DNA of 64,000 nucleotides from Dendrophyllia cribrosa (Eukaryota > Cnidaria > Anthozoa > Scleractinia > Dendrophylliidae): assembly GCA_024195265.1 (NCBI GenBank), contig JAJLRJ010000009.1, positions 29,892,710-29,956,709 on the forward strand. The letters are read 5' to 3'. Positions within the stretch are counted from its first letter, which is position 1. Each line of letters starts with the position of its first letter. The notes under the pieces were generated by a model that saw only the letters and a program-made list of their open reading frames with translations, had not been told where the DNA came from and searched no databases. Below are positions 1 to 12,296 of this stretch, one piece after another. The position numbers and the translations under genes are program-made.

Positions 1-232
1 TCTAGCCCCCGGTGGGGGGGGAGAGACTCCCATATTAAAATGAAGGGGGTGCTCGTCGTACCTTTTAGGGGTCAAAATTTGTAGATTGGCACCGCTTAGG
101 GTACTAAAATCTAAAATGACCACCGTTAGAATTATCGCGGTACCTTTTAGGGTATGAGCCGAAAAAATATGACAGAATATGACGTGTGTTGTTTTAGAAT
201 TGGTACCTCTTAGCGGTAAAATTTATTTTTAA
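1..232 (+). repeat. Poly(G)-headed dispersed repeat, copy 1
   Basis: The segment begins with a G-rich run followed by ACTCCC, then sequence such as TTTTAGGGGTCAAAATTTG and ATTATCGCGGTACC. Nearly the same sequence in the same order recurs at 58149-58385, which establishes it as a dispersed repeat. No coding potential is seen. The left limit is cut by the window edge. Confidence 0.75.
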
Positions 233-239
233 CCCTAAC

Positions 240-608
240 CATAACCTTCACCTTAACCCCCACCCTCCCCTCCCTCCTATGAATCAACTCGTGTTTTCGA
301 AATAACCTTCGGACCCACCCCTCTCCTAGGTGTTTTGCTCCATCGACCCTCACCTCATGTGTCCAAATCCCCACCCTCCCCTCCCTCCTATGAACGAACT
401 CGTGAATACGAAACAACCTTCGGACCCACCCCTCTCCTAGGTGTTTTGCTCCATCGACCCCCACCCCCTGTGTCCAAATCCCCACCCTCCCCTCCCTCCT
501 ATGAACGAACTCGTGAATACGAAACAACCTTCGGACCCACCCCGCTCCTAGGCTTTTGCCTCACCGACCCCCACCCCCCGCATCCAACTCCCCACCCTCC
601 CCTCCCTT
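240..608 (+). repeat. 111-bp tandem repeat, about 3.3 copies
   Basis: The motif TATGAACGAACTCGTG (TATGAATCAACTCGTG in the first copy) recurs at about 280, 391 and 502, a period of 111 bp, followed by a partial fourth unit. Because 111 is divisible by 3, both strands stay open across the array. The resulting proline-rich 37-residue repeat frames are by-products, not a supported gene. Confidence 0.85.
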
Positions 609-753
609 CAACGACGTCCCCATGGGGAAGGCAGGTCGCGGGCTCAATGTTTATAGCCGATCGACCAAATGAAAAATTACATGTGTCCCCGTTTTCCGTA
701 AATAATAACCAGCGATATTATTTCACCATGTAGCTTTATACTTCAGCCTTTAT

Positions 754-3439
754 TTAAGAGCGGCTTTCCCTAATTTTCGCCTACGACTATGCAAGATAAA
801 AAAATCGAAAATTTTCAAACTTTGTCATAACAAAGGTCTTACTAAACCATTTGTAAAAATATAAGTTTCAGTTTGTTTAGTTAAATATTTTTCCGTTAAG
901 GCGACTTTTCCACTCAGATGACCAAGGAGCGAGGAAAACCGGCTTGGAAGTGTCACTTGTTTAAACCTCTCGTCTTCAAAATATGACGCGTAGAAATAAA
1001 ATGAAAGCCATGTACTAAAAGGAGGGTATTTTTTCTACACGAAAGCGTTGTCAAATATCAATTTTCCCATGCGAAAATAAGGTCAAATTCAAAAGCAAAA
1101 AACACGTCTTGGTACATGACTTAGCCGGTTAAGACTACATTCGTCGGAATAAGCAATGTTTCTTCTACGATTTTATGAAATAAAATTTTTGGGTAAATTA
1201 AATGGAAAAATTTGAGAGCGAAATATGTACATCGTATTTATCCTCAAAACATGACCTTTTGACCTTCACTAACGGCAAAGTAGTGACCAGCGTTTTCAAG
1301 TAACACCCGCTAATTCAGATTTTCTGCGGCTATGATCCAAACTTTAATCCTCTGGTAAGCATCAACCTTAAGTAAAGTCATCAAATCAGAAATGAGCGGT
1401 GTTTTCTTGCAAGTAAGTACGTATTTTAGCGTGAAAGTATTTGCATAAATTGAGTTTTAATATCTTTCTGACAGTCGAAATATTTTCATTTATATCCATT
1501 TTGTAAAATGGTCGCAACAGAAAATAAGATAGGTTACTCGCCCAACTATCAGTATCTATAAAGTGTATCGTACCTTGAGAGCCCCTTCCTGTACAAGAAA
1601 TGACGAGAAGACAGCTAAAAATCAACCGTCGAACCCGTCGAACTTCGGTGATCTTTCAAAACACCATACCTGTCACGCAATGTACGGAGGTCTTGCGTTA
1701 CCAGCTACGCCTCGTGTTGGTGGAGCGGTGTGGGGAGGAGGGCTCTGGGAGGAGGGCGAAGAATTTCCCATAAATTTTATTTACTTTAGACTCTCAACTT
1801 TTAGCAATTAGAAAAGGCTGTCTAGATTAGGAAATAATTCCGATGAAATGTACTGCACAATACTCAATAGGGGTACCCAACGACGGTTTTTCCCAAAATT
1901 CCTTACTAACACCGTTTAAGGCTGTCTAAAGTGCTTTTAAAACTATATAACTGAATTATAAGCTTCCTTAGAAAATATTTATCTGTTCGGTCGTTCTAGG
2001 GGAACTTTGGTCTTCACGAATTTGATCGAATTTATTAGGCATGTTTTACCCATTTCCCGAAAACCTCAGGTCGTTTTTGGAGATTCTCGAAAAGGTTAGG
2101 TCACCCAAAGATGCCTTTTGATGGCCGAAAATTTTAGGGAACCTTTTTATAGGATGAAATGAAGGATGTGAGAAGGTTATTCGAAAACCCTAGAGATTTC
2201 AAATGTGATATCGAATCTTCCAGGGCGACAGAGAACTCTCTTCATCCTCTCCTCGCTATAAATCCAAAGTCGGTATAGAAAATGTTAAGGGCTTAAATTT
2301 TTTAAGAAAATTCTAGAAAACTTCGAAGGAAAAGCGCGATTTTCGAAAAAAAAGTACGAGAAGCCATTAACAAAATCCGAAAATCTCAGATGAATGGAAC
2401 TGCCATCTCGAAATTCGTAGGATCCTTCGCGGTTTCGAAATTTTTAGGGAACCTATAACAGAAAACGATCGTTGGGTGCCCCTGACTCAAGGCTCACTAG
2501 GTTTGTCTCGCCTTATTGAAGTCGTTATCTGCCAAATAATTTTATTAATGCACTGGTTTGCCCGTTGGCTTGTAATTCAGTTACAACAATGGTAAAAAAA
2601 ATTAGAAATAGAACAAAATTAAACACATTCCTTTTACTATGTAGAGGTATATCATTTTTGAGGTATCATTTTAAGACTGCAAAGGATTTTATAATTTGTT
2701 GAGTTCAATTAAAAATTGACCAAAATATCCCTAAAAACAGTAAACAGTTTTTAAATAAGTGCAGTACCGACCAAAAGGATGATAAAAATATAAAACGGCC
2801 TATGTTTACAGGTATAAGCCAGCCTCCGAAGGGGGGGGGGGGGGGGGATCGTACTCCCTATATTGGGCTTTTCGGAGATGCTCCGAAATGCCCAATATAG
2901 ATTTCACGAAGTATAGGAAAGGGTGGGGAAAACACAATTTACCCAAAAATTTTATTTCATAAAATCGTAGAAGAAACATTGCTTATTCCGACGAATGTAG
3001 TCTTATCTGGCGAAGTTATGTACCAAGACGTGTTTTTTGCTTTTGAATTTGGCCTTATTTTCGCATAGGACAATTCCACTCAAAACGGTTAATTTTTGAA
3101 AATCTGTCAAAAATTCTGGTTTTCATAAAATTGATATTTGACAATGCTTACGTGTGGAAGAAATACTCTCCTTTTAGTATATGGCTTTCATTTTTATTTC
3201 TACGCATCATATTTTGAAGACGAGAGGTTTAAACAAGTGACACTTCCAAGTCGGTTTTCCTCGCTCCTGGGTCATCTGGGTGGAAAAGTGGCCGTAACGG
3301 AAAAATATTAAAGTAAACAAACTGAAACTTATATTTTTACAAATGGTTTAGTAAGACCTTTGTTATGACAAAGTTTGAAAATTTTCGATTTTTTTATCTT
3401 GCATGGTCGAAGGCGAAAATTAGGGAAAGCCGCTCTTAA
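754..3439. mobile_element. 2.7-kb non-autonomous element with ~450-bp terminal inverted repeats and TTAA ends
   Basis: Sequence 754-1203 reappears reverse-complemented at 2937-3439 with a few indels. Both outer ends read TTAA followed inward by GAGCGGCTTTCCCTAA. TTAA at both borders is the target duplication known for piggyBac and Kolobok DNA transposons, so one of those superfamilies is likely. The interior (1204-2936) has no transposase-like frame, a poly(G) run at 2831-2847, and a small hairpin at 2850-2900 made of CCTATATTGGG and its complement. The short frames near 1386-1811 look fortuitous. Confidence 0.75.
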
Positions 3440-3604
3440 GTCAATCAAATAAATTGTTCCTGGAAGACGTTTCTATGAAGACGGCGGCACCTGTTTCAAA
3501 GCGGACATCAATCTCGCGTGTGTGTGCTACACTGCCATTCAGAATGGTGCCTTGTTAAAGTTTCTTTTTGTCAAACGTTTTTATTACTGCGCGGCCTTTG
3601 TCGG

Positions 3605-3869
3605 AAGTAATTTCGCGATTGCTTTGGTTTTGCATTGTTACGATTTGTGATTGGCTAAAAAATCTCGCGCCACTTTATCAACCAATCAGAAGTAAAACCA
3701 AAACCAATCGTGACTTGCTCGCACGCGTTTTCCCGCCATTGGAGCCGGCTACGTGTATTTGCTCCGAGCTCTGATTGGTTCATTGGATTATCTGCCTCTG
3801 TTTCGATTGGCCAGGGAATTTAATACTTTGGTTGTCGTTTTACGACACCCAATTGAAAGCGGCTCTATA
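3605..3869 (+). mobile_element. CCAAT-rich MITE, copy 1
   Basis: This is about 265 bp closely matching 30658-30943 (same orientation) and 38611-38874 (opposite orientation). It contains the shared blocks TGTGATTGGCTAAAAAATC and GCTCTGATTGGTTCATTGG. The left terminus is eroded, and the right end CCAATTGAAAGCGGCTCTA matches the family terminus. The frames at 3568-4130 lie largely on this repeat and are not taken as genes. Confidence 0.75.
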
Positions 3870-5766
3870 GCACGTATACCAAATTATATCCTAAGTTTCT
3901 TGTCAAAAATGAATGCACCAATACACGGTTTTCTTTTGCTTTTGCGAGTTTTAACTGTTAGAAAGATCGATTTAGGGGCTTGGTTATTTTTTGCTTTATT
4001 TTTTCATGTATACATTCTTTTTTTACAATGCAATGCAATGCAATGCAATACAATACCAATTTACAATCAGGTGGAAAAAGGAGAGAAAAAACAGCTAATT
4101 ACAAAAGTCAATAAATCGAAATTAAAATAAAGCATTGGGAAACATTAAGCTGCAAAAGGAATGAATTATAAATGGGCCAACAATTCTCTACGTGTGGAAC
4201 GTTTTTAAAACTACCAGTACTTGTACTGTTTTTGGTTTTATCGCATAACTTGTTCCATGAAGTTATAGCGTGGTCAAAAAAGACCTCTGAGTTGTTAATG
4301 ACTATTCTGAAATTTTTACTCAAAACGTACTATATATTTACAAGATCTAGTCTCTCTAGTTTTACAAGCTAGATCTATAATCGTTTTCAAGTTTGAACAG
4401 TTTATAAATGAGTCATACATGTAGAACAGCGTGTCTCACTGTTAGTCCGCGTTTCAAACACGATGGAAACTGATAAGTACATAGTATAAAAGTGTCCGTG
4501 ATAATGAGTTTCGCATGGGATGTATTACAAGAAGCACTATTGATATCGATAAACAGTTAAATAAAGAACAGTTATGCGAAGCAGTTAACCTTCGCTGTTT
4601 TGCTTTTACATGAACAGCAAATTTAACATGAACGCGAGCAAATTTAACATGAACGCGCCACTACTGACGGACCAGTGCGCCTCCAAATCCAAGTTCAAGT
4701 TGCGTCTCTGTTAGCGGTACGCTATCGCGCTAAATTCAATTTTCGTGTTTTGTCAGCCGTATCTCGGATCATATTTATTTAGTTTATTCTTCGCGTGAAT
4801 TTTTAATGCGAGTTCATAAACATGTATTCTTCTAAACTGAGAAAGACAGATTCGACGTTTAAGTTTTTATAAACCCTGATTATGAAAGCGTTCGGTTTTG
4901 GTACTGCTTGATTCTGAGCCCAGATCTTCTTGACATTTTCGTTTTATTTGCTAGATATTGATGACTTCGCAAAATTTACTTATACTGACTTAATTATATA
5001 CTTGCTGAAGATCCAGTGCGGCTTTAGTTATTTATGCTGGACTTATAAACAAGCTGTTTTAGATATTCCCAGCCGGGCTGCCCGACTGAACGGGAGGAAG
5101 TTTTGAGTGTTGTCATAGCAGAAAAGTCGGGTGCGTTTTAAGAATTGTCTGCGTTTCAAATACGATGGAAACTGTTAAATACTCGTGGCGCAGCACACGA
5201 CTTGTAAATCCGGCTCTGAGTTTTCTGTTTTTTAATTTTCGTGTCACATTAGCGCATGCAAATTTATGCACACATATTTAGTTGATGCCGACGACTATAT
5301 GGCTTTCAGCCATGAAATACATACCGCAAAATATCTCTATGTGTTGACTTGAGAAGCAGAAGGATAAATTACAGCGTACAATAGCAAGTTTTCAAGACAA
5401 TGCAAGGCATTCATGGATGGATAGGACCGTTTGTTATTGTGTTCGCCGCTTATTGCTGTGGGATTTTTGTTCCGGCATGTTTTGTGTTTTATATAACTTG
5501 CAATTTGATTAGCGATCGAGTTTTGAAGTGTCGGCTATTGAATGTAGTGAATGTGAAGTCTTAACTTTTTAGACATATTTTAAGCTTATTGTTCTCCGTA
5601 AAAGCACTCCAAACACTCGGGAATCAATACAGCAATGAGGTAAAGACGCCACGACTTTAAGCTGTGTACAGCTTCTTGTTAAGTATAAGAACTTTTACCA
5701 GATAAAATGTTATATCGTTGTACTTCGCTGTTTTGCTTCACTTGAACAGCAGCTTCTTTTTTAACC
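3870..5766. other. Intergenic DNA, no gene recognised
   Basis: AT-rich sequence with a (CAATG)n microsatellite at about 4027-4050. Two short related segments near 4445 and 5148 share the block GCGTTTCAAA(C/T)ACGATGG. No frame here has convincing protein features. Part of the right end may be 3' untranslated sequence of the minus-strand receptor gene, but no clear AATAAA is visible there. Confidence 0.5.
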
Positions 5767-6685
5767 TCAGTTGTGACATGGAAACATATTTCGCAGTATT
5801 TCCATGACAGTATGTCGAATGTGTCTCATCTTCCAGCAGTAGATCAGAGGATTGAGAGATGAGTTGAGAAACACCAGTGTGATAGTATTAAGTTCCAAAT
5901 GCCCTGTCACCGTGCTTCCTCCCGTGGTAACATTTATAATCACTATACAAACGTTTGGTAAATAACACGCCAAAAACGCCAGATAAACGAAGAATGTACC
6001 GACGACAGATTTTATCAGCCTCGCGAAATTTAATGCGCCGGCGTCTTCATTCTGTGCTTGTGGTTGTACTTGCAAGGCTTGTATTTGATTGCTGTGGTGT
6101 CGTACGGCTAAATAAATCTTGAAATAAAAGAATGCTGTGGTTATTAGCAAAGCAAACACCGTCAGTAGTTGCTTCAGTGATGACACTAACATTTGCTGGG
6201 ATCCACCCCAAGAAAATAATCAACGTAAGAATCAGAAGAATTGCACTGAACACCCAAACTGAGATCACTACAGCAACGACACACTTGTGAGTCACAAGTT
6301 CCTGGTATCTGAGATGAAGATGAATAGCCAAAAATCTGTCTGCACTTAGAGCCACAACACCAAAGAAGGAGGCATAAGAAAGAAAACTCCCCGTGAAGTA
6401 AAGAGCGTATTCCGTGATCTTAAAAGTTTGAGTATCAGTGTTTTGTTCTACATTGTGTATTTTCATGACAAGATATGCAATGTACAAAGGTTGAACCAGT
6501 AAACCAACGCCAAGATCAGAAACAGCCAGACTGAAGAGCAATGTTCTTAGAGGTTTGGGCAAGGAGGAGGTTTTTCTCAGCGCGAGCATTGTTATAACGT
6601 TCAACATGATGGCGGTACAAGATAAGAAGGCGCTGAAGACGCAGTTAGCGATGCGCGACGAATTGAGGTCTTCAAGTTGTGGCAT
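5767..6685 (-). pseudogene. Class A (rhodopsin-like) GPCR, MECA-like, broken by one frameshift
   Basis: Read from ATG at 6685 to the stop at 5767, this is an intronless seven-helix receptor of about 305 residues. The first frame gives helices 1-4: LNVITM in helix 1, LAVSDLGVG in helix 2, DRF in place of DRY after helix 3, and a Trp in helix 4 (SVWVFSA). The second frame gives helices 5-7: CYLP in helix 6, then NPLIY (NPxxY) in helix 7 and a short tail. The two overlap at 6047-6192. One surplus base between about 6150 and 6213 explains the switch. There is no Cys at the top of helix 3 and the second extracellular loop is very short, as in the melanocortin/EDG/cannabinoid/adenosine cluster and its cnidarian relatives. 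The ligand is unknown. It may be a pseudogene, a null allele or a sequencing error. Confidence 0.8.
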
Positions 6686-8655
6686 TAGGGACTTTAAGCA
6701 CCGGGAACCGGAACGGCAACGGCGACGCGAAAACTGTCAGGGAAAACCCAAATGACGCATTGCGCATGTTTGGCGGGAAATATCTAGACGTTCTCTTCCC
6801 GGGCCCGACGTCAGATAGCAAGGTTTGCCGTCGTGTGAAAACGTGAGTATATATTCCTCATTTTTCTTTGGTTTTATCCAGTCTTTTTTGATATAATACA
6901 CTTAATGTTGTTTAAGAAGACTATACAGAAATAGGAAACGATATTTATTGCTTCATTTAGGTCAATTTGGTGCTTCTGTACGCTCTTTGAGAAAGAGGTG
7001 GTAATTCACTACAACTTGTAAACTTAGAACTACGTTTCTTTGCTCAAATTTATTAAAATTAACGCAGTGGCTATTCACGGCACCCGTACGCGGACTTCGA
7101 TTTGCTATTCGTACGGGAGTCCAAAGCTTTCGACAATTTTCGAGGTTATTCTTCACTTTTGTTGGTCCACAATATGAAATGTTCGTTTAGTTTTACGAAG
7201 CGCTTCTGGTAAGCGATGTTGATTTGGCTCAGACTAATTTAGCTTACATGTAATTTGCGAGCGAGCGACTCATTTCGTGACACTTAAGAAATTTTTCGCG
7301 TCAAAGAATACTCCCGTACGGCCAACTTCGATTTGCTGTTCGATGTTCTTGAGGACGATTCGTACGGGAGTCCAAAACTTTCGTCAATTTTCGATGTTAT
7401 TCTTCACTTTTGCCGATCCATAATATTGTACGTTTGTTTATATTCACGAAGCGCTTCTTGTGAGCGATGTTTATTCAGCTACGCGAAGGAATCTCGTTTA
7501 TGTGACATCGCCATGTACTCCCGTACGCTATAAACTTGTTATTGTTATTCATACGGGAATCTTGTAATTGGGTTTTTTGTTTCCAACGCTTCTTCCATTG
7601 AGGCCCCGTTTACACGGGTCCGGACAAATTTTTGCACGGACGAATTTTGTTCCTAGACCACGTGTTTACATGGATCCGTGCAAATTCTGTTACAGATTGC
7701 AGTGGTGTTACACGGGACTTGCACGCTTATCCGTTAAAAAATTCGTCCAGTTCCGCCTTTCCCGTGTAAACGCAAGGTGGAACCGTGCAAGTTTTTGTCC
7801 GTGCAAAAATTTGTCGGGACCCGTGTAAACGGGGCCTGAGACTACCTTTCCTTGCTCACAAGTTGTTTAGTTAACAGAGAAGAACTGGTATGTATGTCCA
7901 GATATATTATAACAATTTGAATTAATTTTTTGGACACTTAACTTGTTAGATGTCCCAGACACTCAAATTATTGATAATGAAACATATAATAATAAAAAGA
8001 ATCGAAAAGAATCACTCACGTACGGCAACAGCTGATCTTCATTGTGGATCAACAAAAGTGAAGAATAACATCGAAAATTGTCGAAAGTTTTCGGACTCCC
8101 GTACGAATAGCAAATCGAAGTTGGTCGTACGGGAGTATTCTTTGACGCGAAAAAATTCTTAAGTGTCACGAAATGAGTCGCTCGCTCGCAAATTAGTCTG
8201 AGCCAAATCAACATCGCTTACCAGAAGCGCTTCGTAAAACTAAACGAGCATTTAATATTGTGGATCAACAAAAGTGAAGAATAACATCGAAAATTGACGA
8301 AAGTTTTGGACTCCCGTACGAATCGTCCACAAGAACATCGAAGTCAAAACAGTCGTAAGAATCGTACGGCAGGTCAAGTTTATTGGACGTGTTCAAATCG
8401 TACAAGAGCATATACTGCCCGTCGTTGATTATTTTCTTGACACGGCTTATGAGAAGCATTTCCCTAACCTCATTTAGCGAGCACATTTCGGAAAAGAGCC
8501 GCCTCTACCGAGCTGCACATTTGGCAAACGTTGCGGTTCTGCAGCTGGTTTGCTTAAATATTTGTAACTTCGCGCCAAGACCGCGTTCGCTGCCCAGTCT
8601 TTTCTCGGTTTCGACGTCGCCGTTGCCGTTCCGGTTCCCGGTGCTTAAAGTCCCT
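6686..8655. repeat. Inverted-repeat region abutting the GPCR start
   Basis: A 42-43 bp sequence starting at 6686, directly before the GPCR start codon (AGGGACTTTAAGCACCGGGA onward), recurs inverted at about 8610-8655. Inside it, 7080-7330 recurs inverted at about 8040-8250. A related unit at 7320-7440 is a partial tandem duplicate, with its inverted partner at 8265-8375. The motif CCCGTACG marks every unit. Short frames in this span track the repeat and are not supported as genes. Confidence 0.7.
7601..7837. mobile_element. 237-bp MITE with long terminal inverted repeats
   Basis: The ends are AGGCCCCGTTTACACGGGTC and its complement GACCCGTGTAAACGGGGCCT. The inverted match continues inward through ACAAATTTTTGCACGG. 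The element sits at the centre of the larger inverted-repeat region and has no coding capacity. The frame at 7568-7828 is a shadow of it. Confidence 0.85.
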
Positions 8656-8659
8656 ATTG

Positions 8660-11600
8660 TGTAGAACGTAACTTTGTAAAAGAGCTCTGCCGGTTGAAGT
8701 TTCTAATGTACTGGAGTTTTCTTTTTAGAAGATAACTTGTTTGAAGTACCTTCCAGGCTCCGTAAGCGAGAGCAACTTTATCACCAAATGGTTAAATACC
8801 AATCTTTCGTCCTATGTTCCTTGTTTTTATGTGGTTATAACAGGTGTTTTACATCCCGTCCATCATGTTACAAAAAAATCGCTAATTTACATCATTTATT
8901 TATTTAAACAAATGTTTAAACAGTAAATACCCAGTTCAGCATAGGCTGGTTTAAATGTAGTCTTCCATATGTGTTAACTTCGATAAAAAGGAGATGTCAG
9001 GATCCAATAATTCAGCATTAAAGCCCGTCATGTTATGAAACCGAAAGGTCTTGTTAAAACACGGACGCAATTGGAGTATTATTTTTTTGTTTTAATTTGT
9101 GCGGGGTAAAACGTGTTACAAGTCTATCACGTTTAGTTCAGTGAGGTTCGCATTGGCATTGCGTATTATCAGTTACAAATAATTAATATTAAGGGAAATA
9201 CAAAGAACAGGTGAAAACTACTTCTGAAACTGTGAATATTTTGGTAAGAGATAAATCGAGAAGGAACAAGTATAGTAGATTGATATTACGTTTTCAAAAG
9301 ATGGCAAGAATCCATTTTTCGCTACATCATTATACGCGACTGGCAGGCTTGGCAGATTGTGCCCATAAAAGTAGCACACTGCTCCTTTTTTCTTGAAATT
9401 GTGCCAGAAATTATGCTAATTTGTTTTTTTTTAAAATGTGCTAATACTAGCACAAAGCGCCAAAAGTTATGCTTGCTAAATTTTTTTTAATTTTATACAA
9501 ATACAAACCAATGCAAGCACCTCTTTAATTATTCGAAATTTAATCGAAAAGATGGATGGTTATTCGAAATTTAATTGAAAAGATGGACGGTTAGGGGTAA
9601 ACTGGGTATGACAGGAAGTAGGGTGCCAGCCGCCAGGGCGGAAGTGAGATTGCCCAATACTTGGACCCACTCCATTCGCCTCTGTTTTGGTTTTAACCAA
9701 GATGGTGTCTTCCAGACATACAAATGCCTTATTTTTTGCTCTAATTCCCTCCAAAACAAGCCGGAAACTGCAATTATGCCAGCAGTGCTTTTTTAAGAAA
9801 AATGATGAAATTTGTGCTTGTAATAGCAAATTATGCTAAAAATTGTGCTAGCACAATCTGCCAAAGTCTAACGACTGGCATGGTCACGTGATTCCCAGTT
9901 GCAGAGTGCCTTTGAAAAAATTACCCGACATAAAGAAAAATGGCTTCAGCCCGGGCTTCAGCACAGAGTTTTGATTAGAAAAATCAGTTTCCTTGGAAGT
10001 TTTTTTGTTTTAAACTGAAACAAGCATCAAGGACTAATATTGTGGGTCGCAAATTGTTGATATTAATTTTTAAACTTGTAAAAACAAAACTAGCTTTAAA
10101 TTAGTCCACTAGAAAGTTAATGTGGCCAAACTTCATTTAATACACATATGAATCAGGCAACATTCACAATATAATTATCTAGTTCGACTTAAGGTCGCGG
10201 GGGACAGGTTCCACTCATCAGTATTCATTAAGAAAAGAGTATGCATGAAGTACGCCGGCTGATACCGAAAAACGAGAAATATTCACGAACAGGCTCTGTA
10301 ATGTTTCTGCATCAATAATTGAACGTGCAAAGCGCTGTTTGGTAAAATACACTATTTTTCAAAGCATTGTTCTTTCTGCATGAAGTGTTGACAATAAGCC
10401 GGTGGATTAAAATTAGGAAAATTACCATAAATATATTTTTGCATTCATGTTTGCTCGGGAAGCCTTCGGAAGCATAAAAGCAAGCAATTTTGTTTCCAGG
10501 AATTCAGCGCGGATATAGAATTTCATGAGATGACACGGCAAGGAGTTAAACAGGGTGTATTGTAGATTGTCATATCTGACGCAAAATTTTTAAATAGGCT
10601 TTCAAAGGGAAGATATAAGGCTTCAAATTCTAATATGGACAATTTTACTCCTTCAAAAGCTAATAACTTTTAATTAAAGTTGAATTTAAAAAATCGGCTT
10701 CAGATATGACACAATAGAGATTTCGACTGATCAGTAAGTGGTGAAATCAACTTGCTTTGTGTTCTTCTCGAGGAGCAAACTTGGACACAAAATCATGTTT
10801 AACAAATTTTAAACTTATGTACATTACAGCATTACCGTAAAGCGTGATTCATTAAATAAAAAATAGTACTGGCGAACTCCCATTATTCCCCAATATATCT
10901 GTCAAGTTTTAGCGAAATCGGCTTTTAAAGGCCCAAATATAAAGCTTTTAAAAGTGACACCCCTGCCAAAATTTTGCTTTATGAATTTATTCATGGACAG
11001 GTATCCCCCACGACCTTAAAAGTAAAAAAGAAAATGACATAAGGAAAATAATCATTAGAGCCTTAAAGGCGAACCTGCGGTATAAAAGGGCAAAGCCCTA
11101 CGCTGAATCTAATGCGAATGAGCAAGAACAATAGATTTTGCTCATTTGCATGAGTTGGACAGTCCAGCTGCCTTTTATATCGCGGGTTTGGCGTGTCAGA
11201 CGCTTTCTCACCGTACCGTCACCGAACAACATTATTATTATCTGAGCAGGTGTCTGTATCAAAAGTTAATTCTACTGTTTAATAATTCATCAACTCAGTT
11301 GATTTGTATTGGGGTTTACAGAGGTGTACATGTACATGTGACTCATGTACATGTGACTGATTTGTCATAACTGTTATGAATTATTAATGAATTTTATAAC
11401 CTTTGTTACAATTTGCAATTGGTGTGTTATTTCATGTGGCAAGTGTTATTAAAAAATTAACACAGATTATTTATTACAAAACATGTTATTTCAATTGGTG
11501 ATTGGTGCATTATTACAAAATGCGGTAAGCATAAGTACTGATAATAACACTGACGATAAGATTACAAAAATGCGACAAGCTGGCATTATAAATTACCACA

Positions 11601-12185
11601 GATATTACAAAACATGAAACCATGAAACATGAAACATTTCAATGTACATTTACGAAACACCACAAGCGTTATTACAAATTACCACAAGTATTAAAAATCA
11701 TGCAAAGGCTCCTACGAGCCAACTCGTGTACACAAATAGAAAATAGCTCATGAAAAGTATTTTAATATGGCAACAATACATTTGTATCTTTAACATTATA
11801 CTTGCAAAGATCACATACCATAAAATACATTCTTATCACATACCATAAAATTAATTACATTGTACAACAGGGGGTACAATGTACATGTAATTTTAGCGAG
11901 CAGAAATTAATGTGACTTCTTTGAAAAGCTATAATAAAACTGAATTCAAAGTTGGTGCAAATCCTGGAATAGCTTATAGTCTGCTATGAAAAACCCAGCC
12001 CTGATTACTGGTAATTTAAAAATTTTAATCAAAACAGGACTCTTTGTATTTCTGTTCCAAAAAAGGAAACTTCAAAACTAGTCTAAAAATGTACATAAAG
12101 GCCCTTTCTGCACTCAGCCTTTCAATTAGCCACTCCTGACCAGAAACTTTGGGTAGACTGAGTACTAGGTTTTGGCACTGAGATT
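8660..12185. other. Intergenic AT-rich DNA with one inverted-repeat element
   Basis: No exon or RNA gene could be supported. I looked here on the minus strand for a continuation of the REXO5-like gene (DEDD exonuclease motifs such as DCEM and GHSL) and found none. An element-like segment at 9349-9868 begins TTGGCAGATTGTGC and ends with the complement GCACAATCTGCCAA. Around 11.3 kb there is a GTACATGTG repeat. The rest is unremarkable. Confidence 0.5.
9349..9868. mobile_element. ~520-bp non-autonomous element with short TIRs
   Basis: The termini TTGGCAGATTGTGC (9349) and GCACAATCTGCCAA (ending 9868) are exact complements. Tracts rich in ATTATGCTAA and GCTAATACTAGC lie just inside both ends. 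The open frames at 9560-9829 on both strands fall within the element and show no domain. A clear target duplication is not visible. Confidence 0.55.
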
Positions 12186-12296
12186 TCTGGGATCGTTTTG
12201 GTAACCAATATGAGCTATGGTTGGTTGATGGTTGCCTTTGAAATCATCAACCAATCATGACTAATGCTGGTTTATACCCAAACGATCCCAGAAAGT
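12186..12296. mobile_element. ~110-bp MITE at the 3' end of the REXO5-like gene
   Basis: TTTCTGGGATCGTTTTGGTA at the left end is answered by an inverted, slightly diverged copy at the right end (TACCCAAACGATCCCAGAAA). The arms match over about 45 bp around a short loop. It lies exactly where the last open frame of the minus-strand REXO5-like gene terminates. Confidence 0.75.

Noticed and set aside
335..733. 132-residue proline-rich frame
   Set aside because: It follows the 111-bp tandem repeat (37 codons per unit), and the minus strand is equally open.
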